Of a DNA stretch of 15,304 nt, positions 1-7,272 are shown piece after piece (position 1 is the stretch's first letter; every line of letters begins with the position of its first letter). This stretch comes from Spirochaetaceae bacterium (GTDB lineage Bacteria > Spirochaetota > Spirochaetia > Treponematales > Breznakiellaceae). Below the pieces are notes generated by a model. It was not told the DNA's origin and did not search any database. It saw only the letters and a program-made list of their open reading frames with translations. Made by a program: the position numbers and the translations under genes. The DNA lies in contig JAISZQ010000263.1 of assembly GCA_031269165.1 (NCBI GenBank), forward strand, positions 1-15,304, given 5' to 3'.

Positions 1-122
1 GAATAGTTTTTTTGTCCGCGAATGTACGCAAATGTATGCGAATACGCGCTGATGGGTATATATTATTCGTATTTATTCGCGCCATTCGCGGACCAAAATT
101 CTTAAGTTGTTGACAGTGGGAG
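1..122. mobile_element. Right part of a short inverted-repeat element (copy 1), cut by window edge
   Basis: An imperfect palindrome spans 14-93, with arms GTCCGCGAATG and CATTCGCGGAC, and is followed by CTTAAGTTGTTGACA at 101-115. The same sequence in the same orientation recurs at 10243-10371 with a few substitutions. The second copy has one extra 10-base iteration of CGCGAATGTA. The complete copy shows that the 15-base string is the right terminal inverted repeat of a non-autonomous element, so the left end of this copy lies outside the window. No coding potential. It sits directly upstream of the cytidylate kinase gene and its TTGACA could act as a -35 box, but no matching -10 box is seen. 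Confidence 0.7.
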
Positions 123-161
123 CCATCCCCCAACTGAAGGGTTACAAAACGAGGAGGTCGC

Positions 162-725
162 ATGAGGGACGATGAACGGCAATCGGGGAACGAGAAAGGT
201 CAACCAAACAAAAAGGTAAAGATCGCTATTTCGGGGAAATCCGGCTGCGGCAACACGAGTGTCGGTAAATTGCTCGCGGCGAAACGGGGGCTCACGTTTA
301 TCAACTGGACGTTCAGGAATTTGGCCGAGCAGCGGGGAATTCCTTTTGAAAAGGCCCTTGAGATGGCGCAGGTTGACGACCGTTGGGACCGGGAAGTCGA
401 TGCGCGTCAGGTGGCGCTTGCGCGGGAAGCGGACGGGTGTGTGCTTTCGAGCAGACTCGCCATCTGGATGCTGAAGGATGCCGATGTGAAGGTGTATCTT
501 CGCGCAAGTCCCGCCGTGCGTGCGGCCCGGATCGTCAAGCGGGAAGGCGGCGATTTGGCGGAAAAGGCGCGGTTTACCGAAACCCGCGACCGGCACGACC
601 ACGATCGGTACCTCGCGCTCTACAACATCGACAACGACCGCTATGACTTTGCCGATGTGATCATCGAGACGGACCATCTCAGCATCGAAGAGGTGGTTGA
701 AAAGATTATAGGATATGTCAAATGA
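162..725 (+). CDS. cmk: Cytidylate kinase, archaeal/spirochaetal type
   Basis: This 187-residue protein is a P-loop nucleoside monophosphate kinase, expected to phosphorylate CMP/dCMP with ATP in the cytoplasm for nucleotide salvage. The order of motifs fits the short archaeal-type cytidylate kinase family: beta strand and P-loop at 19-33 (IAISGKSGCGNTS), an NMP-binding segment TFRNLAEQRGIPFEKA at 50-65, the DDRWDREVD stretch at 72-80, SSRLAIWM at 96-103, and an Arg/Lys-rich lid helix RAARIVKRE near 119-127. The usual P-loop lysine is replaced by Asn31. AGGAGG at 152-157 supports the ATG at 162, although the spacing is short (4 bases). Residues 1-17 are a polar extension before the conserved core. 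The preceding repeat element ends about 40 bases upstream, and an IS relic follows the stop, so no operon partner is visible. Function by family resemblance is fairly secure; the exact monophosphate substrate is inferred. Confidence 0.8.
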   Translation: MRDDERQSGNEKGQPNKKVKIAISGKSGCGNTSVGKLLAAKRGLTFINWTFRNLAEQRGIPFEKALEMAQVDDRWDREVDARQVALAREADGCVLSSRLAIWMLKDADVKVYLRASPAVRAARIVKREGGDLAEKARFTETRDRHDHDRYLALYNIDNDRYDFADVIIETDHLSIEEVVEKIIGYVK

Positions 726-788
726 AGGGAACCGTTCCAAGAGCATGACGGCCTTTACTGGGGGAAACATCAAATGGACATCCTTTGA

Positions 789-899
789 GACGCGCGCTTC
801 AAGAGCGGCATGACAGTTGAAAAAATCAAGGTTCATGCCCATCGTCCCCGCAAGTCTTTGGGATACCGTATCCCAAACGAGGTCTTTTCGGAGCATTGA
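789..899 (+). pseudogene. 3' relic of an IS30-family-like transposase
   Basis: This reading frame opens after a stop at 786-788 and ends at a TGA at 897-899. It encodes HRPRKSLGYRIPNEVF near its C-terminus, the signature tail of IS30-family DDE transposases (RPRK-LG-TP-EVF). Nothing upstream resembles the rest of the transposase: the catalytic domain is gone and the upstream frame is closed. About 35 bases downstream is an IS30-style terminal repeat candidate. The fragment is too short to act and marks an old insertion between the cytidylate kinase and the large outer-membrane protein gene. Confidence 0.65.
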
Positions 900-933
900 T
901 GCGCCCTTCGGATGTGAACCGGCGAATGAATTT

Positions 934-955
934 TTCGCACTTCAGATTTGAATTG
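934..955. repeat. Terminal inverted repeat relic of the IS30-like element
   Basis: The string TCGCACTTCAGATTTGAATT lies just beyond the transposase relic. GCACTTCA followed by TTTGAATT resembles the terminal repeats I recall for IS30-family elements, and the distance from the transposase stop fits a right end. No matching left end is seen in the window. Confidence 0.4.
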
Positions 956-1045
956 GTAAAACAATCGGCCGAGGCCCCGCTATCCCGCCGGATATAGGTT
1001 ACCCCTTTTACAAAACAACATAGAGTATTCGTGGTTCACGCGCCG

Positions 1046-1161
1046 TTTTCAATTCCCCGTAGCGCGCAATGACAGGCGGCTCGCCCGCAGTAACACGCAC
1101 TCGTTTTCCATTATCTATTTCCCCTTTTCAATTCCCCGCAGGGGCAAGGGGCACCCCCTGC
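1046..1161. other. Leader of the outer-membrane protein gene: 14-base direct repeat and GC-rich hairpin
   Basis: TTTTCAATTCCCCG occurs twice, at 1046-1059 and 1125-1138, 79 bases apart. A hairpin with stem GCAGGGG (1138-1144) and CCCCTGC (1155-1161) ends 16 bases before the GTG start of the next gene. The bases between hairpin and start (GATTATATACTATAC) look like a -10 region, and no Shine-Dalgarno sequence is present. The rest of 900-1177 shows no gene. Role unknown; a direct regulatory role is only a guess. Confidence 0.35.
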
Positions 1162-1177
1162 CGATTATATACTATAC

Positions 1178-4100
1178 GTGAAAAAATCCCTCGCGCTCGC
1201 GCTGGCCCTGTTTTTTCCACTCCTGCTTGCCGCGCAAGAGCCGCCTCCCGATTCAGGGGAGCCGGAAGAAGCGCCGCGAACCCTTGATGTTGACGAAGCC
1301 CGCCGCGCTATTCTTGAGGAGGATCCGGCGGAACTGACGAGCCTTAAAATCGGTGACTCCGATGTTTCGCTGGAGATCCACGGGTTCTGGAATCCGGCGC
1401 TCTCGCTGACGTGGGGCCTTACCAATTCGCCGTTTGGCCTCGCCGTCGCGTCTGTCGGGAGTCCGTTTCTGTTCGAGCAGGAAGTTGACCTCACGCTGGC
1501 ACTCTGGATTCGGGAACGCTGGTTTGTCGAGGCGAATTTTCAGGACGACAATCCGCTCAACACCTACCGCGCCGGGTATCAGGGACAGGACGATGAGTTT
1601 GTGGAATATGCGGGGGTGGGCAATACGGGCCTCGATTTTCCAGAGTTTCCCTATCTCGATATGGGCGGCAGCACCCGGTCGTCGTTTGGGTTTTATGGCC
1701 GCTTCAAGACGGGCCCGGTCAAGACGCACACCCTCGTCCGCTATGACGCGGCGGTTGTCGAGGAGAGCGTCTTTCGAGGCGGCCACGAGCGAAACTACGC
1801 CTACACCGCGCCGGACGCCTTTCTCCAGGGGCGGTACTTCCGGCTGCCGGATACCAATATTGGCACGCTCCCCGTTGTTTATCTGGAGGACAAGGATAAC
1901 GGAGGCTGGCGTGAGGCGAAACCCAGCGAGGTATCGGTGAGCGGCTATCTCGGTGTTGTCGAGCTGGCGGCAACACCGAAAGGCCGGGTGGCGGTCTATT
2001 ATCCGGGCGGGTACGACAAGGCCGATACGTTTTTTGACGAGGTGAAGGCGGCTTTTGCCCCGCTGAGCATTGACAAGTACGCGCCGTCCGGCAGTTTTAT
2101 GTTGTCTTCGTATACAACCACGATCATGGGAAAAAGCGCGCTGGTTCTCTACGAAAAAGGTTACTTCTCCCCATTTGAGGAACAGAACCGGTATAAGTCG
2201 CCGATGAGCGATGCGGAGGATGCCGCCGTGGTGCTGAGTTCGACCGGGACCAGTGCCGCCGGGTTTAACCTCGTGGAGGATGAAGGCGTCTCCAACACAG
2301 AAGACGTGTATCGGCTGGTGAAAAGCGGCGTTTATGACGGCAGGTGGCCGCTTGCGGAAACGGACGAATCTTACAAGCGGATGTATCTGGGCGATAAGTC
2401 GAGCGTGTCGGAGGATCTGCGTATCCGTTGGACGTCGCTTGCGGCAGTCTCCGGGTACTCGATCGGCGAAGATGTTCTGCCGGGTTCCATCGCCGTGTTC
2501 CGGGGCGGGTTGCGGGACATGGGCTTTTCCTTCAACGCCGCAACCGGCGAGGTGACGCTGAGCAGTCCGGCCCAGGCAAACGAGACGATCCGCATCACCT
2601 ATTTGCGGGAGAGTGCCGAAAAACGGTTTGGCAGCATCGCGGCGGGGCTGGGGTTTGTCCATGAAACGGAGAACCCTTTTTCGTGGCGGCTGGGCCTCGG
2701 CCTCCGCTGGAATACGGCGGAAGACGCCTTCTCCGAGTACGGACAGAGCAACGCCGGACGGATCGGCGCGGGGGCGCGGCTCGGCTGGCAGGGCGAGACG
2801 GTCAAGGCCGCCGTAACGCTGGGCGCGGGCTACGAAGAGAACGACACCACCGGTCTCTACCGGGCCGCCGGCATGGAGGGAAACGAGCTTCTCTGGATGC
2901 TCCCCGAAGGGAACGGCACGACGGGCGGCACCTTTCAGGCAAACCCGCCCCTGCAAAACCCGGCGGCGGCGACGATACTGGACCGCAACAACCGCGCCGA
3001 CCTTGTGTATCGGCAGTACCGCTCGACAAACGCGGTGGGCATTGAGACACTTGACGACATCTCCCGCGACCGCCCCATCGAAAGCGGCATGAACGGCCCC
3101 TACACCGCCGGGGACAAGGCGTTGAGCAACGACGTACTGGTTGCCGAGGCGGCACTCGACGCGGCTAAACCGTGGGCGGGCTATCAGGTACCGCTTGGCT
3201 CGATGAAGGAGACCATCGCCGGGGCCCGCAGTATTGAGATTCCCTTTCATTTATACGGGTTTGACCCAAACACATTGGATGATTTCACGGTAACGGCGGA
3301 ATTCGGCCCGATGCCGGAGGAAGACTCGTCCATCGGGGAAAACCCGGCCTTGATCGTCGGCAAGGAGATTTATACTTTTTCCACAAAACTATCCAATAAC
3401 TGCGCGGTAACGGAAATTATTCTTACCAACGAAGAGCGGCGGAAATTGGAGGGCGCGACCCATTTCCGTCTCATTATCCGGCGGAAAGCGGCGGCAACGG
3501 GAGCCATCGAAGGCCGGGTCTTGATCGCGCCCCTGATTATCCGGGGGGTGAAATTCGCCCCCATCGCGCGAAACAGCAGCGACACCGATTTTGACACGGC
3601 GGCGTTTGACAAGGTTACCACCGTTGAAACCGTCGACGTGAGTCTCCGCAAGCGTTACCCCTCCGAGATCGACCGGCTTCATCCCGAAAACGCCGCCCAG
3701 CGGGTGCTGAAGGTACAGTGGGACGGGCTCGCCTCCGGCAACAAGGCGGGCGCGGACGGGCTTGTTCCCCGCCTCCCGCTGGAAAACTACCGGAGCCTGA
3801 CGTTCTTCCTGAAAGCGCCTGATACGTCCTCCGGTAACGGAACCTTTGTCTTTCAGGCCGGAGGCGGGCGGGAACGCTTCGATAATCCGGGGGACTACGC
3901 GCTGAGGGCGGTCATCCCCTTGTCCGCATTGACGGCTCATACGTGGCAGAAGATTGTCGTTTATTACGGCAAGGGCAAGCGGGAAATCTCTGTTGACGGG
4001 AATGTCGTTTCAGGCGGCGAACTGCACTATCGTGAGGACGGGTTGCAGGAGACGTTTACCTATGTCGCGTTTTATACGGACACGGCGGACACGTCCGATT

Positions 4101-5836
4101 CCTTTTCGCTTGACGAGCTATGCCTTGAAGAGAGCATTCCGGGCTTTTGGGGAAACGCGGGGACAACGTTCGTTTGGGAACACCACAAGCCGCTTCTTTC
4201 GGTCGGCGATTACGCGGTGGTCGAGAACCCCCGCTTTGAAACCAATGTCGAAAGCGGAATGCGGGACGCGGCATCACCGGACGAGAACACGCAAGCCCAG
4301 AGCGCGTTTGTCAGCCGTTCCCGTGCGGAACTAACCGTTTTAGCGGCACGACTGGGCGGTCATTTCAACTATGGCGCGGCCTCGAACACGGATCCGGTCT
4401 GGAGCGGCGGTCATTCCGTGGAAAGAAAATTCGGCCCGGTTTTCGTTCGGGAGGCGTTTTCCATCGACCCGGAGGATTCCTACTGGGAACACGACGCCGC
4501 CTTGAACGCCGGGGGACGGACCGTGCCGTTTTCGTTTGACGCGCGGGCGCAACAGGACCGTACCCGCCTCCGCCGTTCATGGAACACGGGATTTGGCATA
4601 CACGGGGGCCCTCTGTTATCGCTCCAGACGGGCCTTTCCGCCCAGTGGGTCTATCCCGCTCCCCAAAACGGGGAACCGGAGGACTACGGGCTGAATTGGA
4701 CAGAAAGCTGGCACGAAATGAAACCCGATGCCGGGACCGACGCGCAGGAACGGACGCTGAAGGGGAATTTCAACACCGCGTTTGGCGGAGAGGCGCTCGG
4801 CGTTGTCTTTGCCTTCGCGCCTTCCCAGACGGAACGGACGCTCACGGACAACGCGAACAGCGCGACAAACACCAGCCTTTCGTTCCCGTGGACGGCGGGA
4901 ACCTATTCAGGCAACGTAACCTTTGCCCGTTCATGGAACAGCGCGATTCTCGGCGCCGCAAACGACGCGGGCGGCGACGTCACCCACTACGGGGAATCAC
5001 TTGAACGCGGACGTTCCCACCTGCTTTCCCCGCCCGTCTACTCGCTCTTTGCGGAGGAAACAGCGGAAATGCCGACAACCGCGCCGGGAGAAAGCATCCT
5101 CGTCTCCGAGACCTTTGCCGACTCAAGCGCCTTTCTCTTTACCCTGCCGCGCCGGGACGACACCGCCTCGCTTTTTGTCCCCCGCAGCGTCGAAACAAAA
5201 CTGGGCAGGACGATTGGACGGCGTTACGACACCTTGACCGACGTGTTTGACCTCAACGTTCTTACCCATTTCACCGCCGACAACTTTTTCGGCGCGTATG
5301 GCAAAATCCCCGTGTTCCGGTTCTACCAGTCCGACGAATTCAACACGCTGGTGAGTTACCACCTGAAACTCCCCAAACAGGAAGAGGCCGCCTGGGACGT
5401 AACCCTCGACCAAGATCTGTGGTTTTTCGGCTTCTCAGGCTCAAGCCTCTCGTTGAGCGACACGATCACCGTCGGTTCGGCGGGCAACATCTATGCGTTT
5501 GCGCTGAATTGGACGGTCGCCCAGCAGAACAACCTTCCCGGAAAAATCTACGCCGCGCTTATCGACCGCTTCGCCGCAAACACCGTTTCCCCGTCCCTCG
5601 CGTTCTTTGCCAACGCCGACCGGGTTTTTCAGCGCGTGGAAAAACTGAAGTACACCTACAACGCCACAGGCCTGAAGCCGGTCATTACCATTTCAATCGG
5701 CCACGAGTCCGTTGTCCGCATCTCGGGCCACCTCAACTTCAGCATCTTCGCCAACCTCGACATCTCAGACGACAAAAACACCCGCGTAACCAGCATCATC
5801 GCCTCCGCCGGTACCAAACTCCGCCTGAGTTTTTAA
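1178..5836 (+). CDS. Very large outer-membrane beta-barrel protein, SprA-like module order
   Basis: This 1552-residue protein starts at a GTG that gives a clean signal peptide (MKK, then an Ala/Leu/Phe-rich core, likely cleaved near LLLAA-Q, residues 19-20). The last residues alternate polar and hydrophobic and end in Phe (TKLRLSF), the outer-membrane barrel signature recognised by the BAM machinery. Three internal parts resemble what I recall of SprA. Residues 188-238 hold a Tyr/Phe-rich stretch with AFLQGRYFR and then a beta strand. Residues 432-481 (LPGSIAVFRGG, FNAATGEVTLSS, IRITYLRES) match the repeated 'PGSV-V--GG---DY-LGRVTI' element. Residues 869-985 form a jelly-roll-like part (YRSLTFFLKAPD to SFSLDELCLEE) just before the barrel. 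That last part could also be a LamG/carbohydrate-binding-like fold. The barrel probably occupies about 990-1552. SprA proper is about 2400 residues. Function unknown; an outer-membrane location is well supported, SprA kinship is inference. Confidence 0.75.
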   Translation: MKKSLALALALFFPLLLAAQEPPPDSGEPEEAPRTLDVDEARRAILEEDPAELTSLKIGDSDVSLEIHGFWNPALSLTWGLTNSPFGLAVASVGSPFLFEQEVDLTLALWIRERWFVEANFQDDNPLNTYRAGYQGQDDEFVEYAGVGNTGLDFPEFPYLDMGGSTRSSFGFYGRFKTGPVKTHTLVRYDAAVVEESVFRGGHERNYAYTAPDAFLQGRYFRLPDTNIGTLPVVYLEDKDNGGWREAKPSEVSVSGYLGVVELAATPKGRVAVYYPGGYDKADTFFDEVKAAFAPLSIDKYAPSGSFMLSSYTTTIMGKSALVLYEKGYFSPFEEQNRYKSPMSDAEDAAVVLSSTGTSAAGFNLVEDEGVSNTEDVYRLVKSGVYDGRWPLAETDESYKRMYLGDKSSVSEDLRIRWTSLAAVSGYSIGEDVLPGSIAVFRGGLRDMGFSFNAATGEVTLSSPAQANETIRITYLRESAEKRFGSIAAGLGFVHETENPFSWRLGLGLRWNTAEDAFSEYGQSNAGRIGAGARLGWQGETVKAAVTLGAGYEENDTTGLYRAAGMEGNELLWMLPEGNGTTGGTFQANPPLQNPAAATILDRNNRADLVYRQYRSTNAVGIETLDDISRDRPIESGMNGPYTAGDKALSNDVLVAEAALDAAKPWAGYQVPLGSMKETIAGARSIEIPFHLYGFDPNTLDDFTVTAEFGPMPEEDSSIGENPALIVGKEIYTFSTKLSNNCAVTEIILTNEERRKLEGATHFRLIIRRKAAATGAIEGRVLIAPLIIRGVKFAPIARNSSDTDFDTAAFDKVTTVETVDVSLRKRYPSEIDRLHPENAAQRVLKVQWDGLASGNKAGADGLVPRLPLENYRSLTFFLKAPDTSSGNGTFVFQAGGGRERFDNPGDYALRAVIPLSALTAHTWQKIVVYYGKGKREISVDGNVVSGGELHYREDGLQETFTYVAFYTDTADTSDSFSLDELCLEESIPGFWGNAGTTFVWEHHKPLLSVGDYAVVENPRFETNVESGMRDAASPDENTQAQSAFVSRSRAELTVLAARLGGHFNYGAASNTDPVWSGGHSVERKFGPVFVREAFSIDPEDSYWEHDAALNAGGRTVPFSFDARAQQDRTRLRRSWNTGFGIHGGPLLSLQTGLSAQWVYPAPQNGEPEDYGLNWTESWHEMKPDAGTDAQERTLKGNFNTAFGGEALGVVFAFAPSQTERTLTDNANSATNTSLSFPWTAGTYSGNVTFARSWNSAILGAANDAGGDVTHYGESLERGRSHLLSPPVYSLFAEETAEMPTTAPGESILVSETFADSSAFLFTLPRRDDTASLFVPRSVETKLGRTIGRRYDTLTDVFDLNVLTHFTADNFFGAYGKIPVFRFYQSDEFNTLVSYHLKLPKQEEAAWDVTLDQDLWFFGFSGSSLSLSDTITVGSAGNIYAFALNWTVAQQNNLPGKIYAALIDRFAANTVSPSLAFFANADRVFQRVEKLKYTYNATGLKPVITISIGHESVVRISGHLNFSIFANLDISDDKNTRVTSIIASAGTKLRLSF

Positions 5837-6024
5837 TAAACGCGAACGGATATAAGAACGGCCCACCGATTGCGCGGATTACATAAAAATCGGGTAACTA
5901 TTCAGCCATCACCGTAATCGGGAGCGTCATCGCGATTGAACGCATGACGGGAAGCCGCCTGACCGTAGCCTGTCGGCAGCGTTGTTCCCTATAGGGGTTG
6001 TACCGCCTTTTAAGGTTAAGGCGG
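5837..6024. other. Intergenic stretch with a hairpin, no gene seen
   Basis: After the outer-membrane protein stop there is no credible reading frame. A stem CCGCCTT (6003-6009) pairs with AAGGCGG (6018-6024) over an 8-base loop. It has no T-run, so it is a poor intrinsic terminator. No obvious terminator is seen closer to the stop codon. Confidence 0.4.
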
Positions 6025-6100
6025 CAACCACCCAGAGGCGTGTCGTGTGATGTGGCTGTCCCCGTTGGTTGATGCTTGCTCAACAGTACTCGCCCTCGTC

Positions 6101-6207
6101 CGTCATTGCGAGCGAGCGGCACATTGCCGAGCGAAGCAATCCAGTGGGGGATGCCGGGAACGTTGCCCTTTCTGGATTGCTTTGTCGCTTCGCTCCTCGC
6201 AATGACG
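6101..6207. repeat. Dispersed palindromic element inserted in the array (GTCATTGCGAG...CTCGCAATGAC type)
   Basis: The ends CGTCATTGCGAG and CTCGCAATGACG are inverted repeats, and internal GAAGCAATCCAG pairs with CTGGATTGCTT. The element splits one array unit: array-like sequence stops at CTCGCCC before it and resumes at CTTACTAAACACTACCCG after it. It is a diverged relative of the three copies at 9622-9912. This type of palindrome is widespread in unrelated bacteria and is probably a passively spreading non-autonomous repeat. Confidence 0.75.
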
Positions 6208-6678
6208 GGTGGCTTACTAAACACTACCCGCCAAAAGGCGTGCTCGGCGGTGTGGCTATCCCCGTTGGTTGCCGCTTGCTAAACAGTACCCGCCCCAAGA
6301 GGCGCGCTGTTTAGTGCGGCAATCCCCATCGGCAACCGATTTCTAAACGGCACCCGCCCAGAGGAGGCGCGCTCGTTGGTGCGGCAATCTCCATCGGCAA
6401 CCGATTTGTAAACAGTACCCGTCCAAAGGAGGCGTGCCGTTTGGTGCGGCAATCCCCATCGGCAGCCGATTTCTAAACAGTCCCCGTCGACAACTGATTT
6501 CTAAACAGCCCCCGTCCAGAGGCGTGCTCGTTGGTGTTGCTATCCCCAGTCGGCAACCGATTTCTAAACAGTACCCGCCCAAAGGAGGCGCGCTCGTTGG
6601 TGTAGCAATCCCCATCGGCAACCGATTTCTAAACAGTACCCGTCCAAAGGAGGCGTGCCGTTTGGCGCGGCTCTCTCA

Positions 6679-6803
6679 GCCGGTTGTGCAACACCGGAGG
6701 GCGGCATTGCTACCCAAAACGGCAGCATCAGGCAACAGTACGTCGCATTGAGTCAGTACGTTACGTCGGTAGCACAGCCGCCCGTAGGTGTTGCACAACC
6801 GGC
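6679..6803. repeat. Long palindrome P1 inside an expanded array unit
   Basis: Arms GCCGGTTGTGCAACACC (6679-6695) and GGTGTTGCACAACCGGC (6787-6803) pair perfectly over 17 bp. Inside, GGGCGGC pairs with GCCGCCC and GCTACC with GGTAGC, separated by small internal loops, giving about 30 paired bases. The apical part of about 53 bases contains the direct repeat CAGTACGT and is nearly identical to that of P2. The arm itself holds a smaller palindrome, GTTG-TG-CAAC. It could act as folded single-stranded DNA, a cruciform or an RNA; no reading frame explains it. Confidence 0.85.
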
Positions 6804-6931
6804 ACATCGACACGCTATCTAAACAGTCCCCATCCAAAAAGCGTGCTCTGCGGTGTTGCTCTCCGCGTTGGTCGCCGCCCGCTCAACAGTACCCGCCCAA
6901 AGGAGGCGTGCTATTTGGTATTGTCGTTCCG

Positions 6932-7072
6932 GCCGGGTGAACACCACCGTAAGGTGGCGGCTACCTTCGGTAGCTTGGCTACCCAAAACGGCAGCATCAG
7001 GCGGTAATACGTCGCGTTGAGTCAGTACGTTACGTCGGTAGCACAGCCGCCTGTAGGTGGTGTTCACCCGGC
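6932..7072. repeat. Long palindrome P2 inside an expanded array unit, arms covarying with P1
   Basis: Arms GCCGGGTGAACACCACC (6932-6948) and GGTGGTGTTCACCCGGC (7056-7072) pair perfectly. Compared with P1 the arm differs at four of 17 positions and every change is matched in the opposite arm. The inner pairing GGCGGC/GCCGCC and GCTACC/GGTAGC and the apical sequence are shared with P1. P2 has an additional mini-hairpin GCTACC-TTC-GGTAGC on its left side. The arm again contains a small palindrome, GGTG-AA-CACC, at the position of GTTG-TG-CAAC in P1. Confidence 0.85.
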
Positions 7073-7272
7073 ATATCGACACGCTATCTCAACAATTCCC
7101 GCCAAAAGGCGTGCTATTCGGTATCGCTACCCCCACCGCTAGCCACCCGCCCAACAGTCCCCGCTCCAAAGGGCGTGCTACTTGGTGCGGCTATCCCCGC
7201 CGCTTGCCACCCGCTCAACAGCACCCGTCCCAAAGAAGCGTGCCGCTTGGTGTGCTATCGGCCTATCGACAG

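Noticed and set aside
102..896. 264-residue open frame on the minus strand
   Set aside because: Antisense to the cytidylate kinase and the IS relic; no domain, and the opposite strand has a clear family match.
1253..3250. 665-residue open frame on the minus strand
   Set aside because: Antisense shadow of the large outer-membrane protein, caused by high GC; Arg/Pro-rich composition with no motif.
5925..5990. Inverted, degraded copy of the P1/P2 palindrome core
   Set aside because: The reverse complement shares short strings (CAGGC, GTCA, CGTT) with the core, but overall similarity looks too low to separate from chance without an alignment score.
6069..7007. Proteins of 80-107 residues encoded by the array (for example the frame from 6434)
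   Set aside because: The peptide is a translation of the repeat and the frame shifts with each 65-bp unit.
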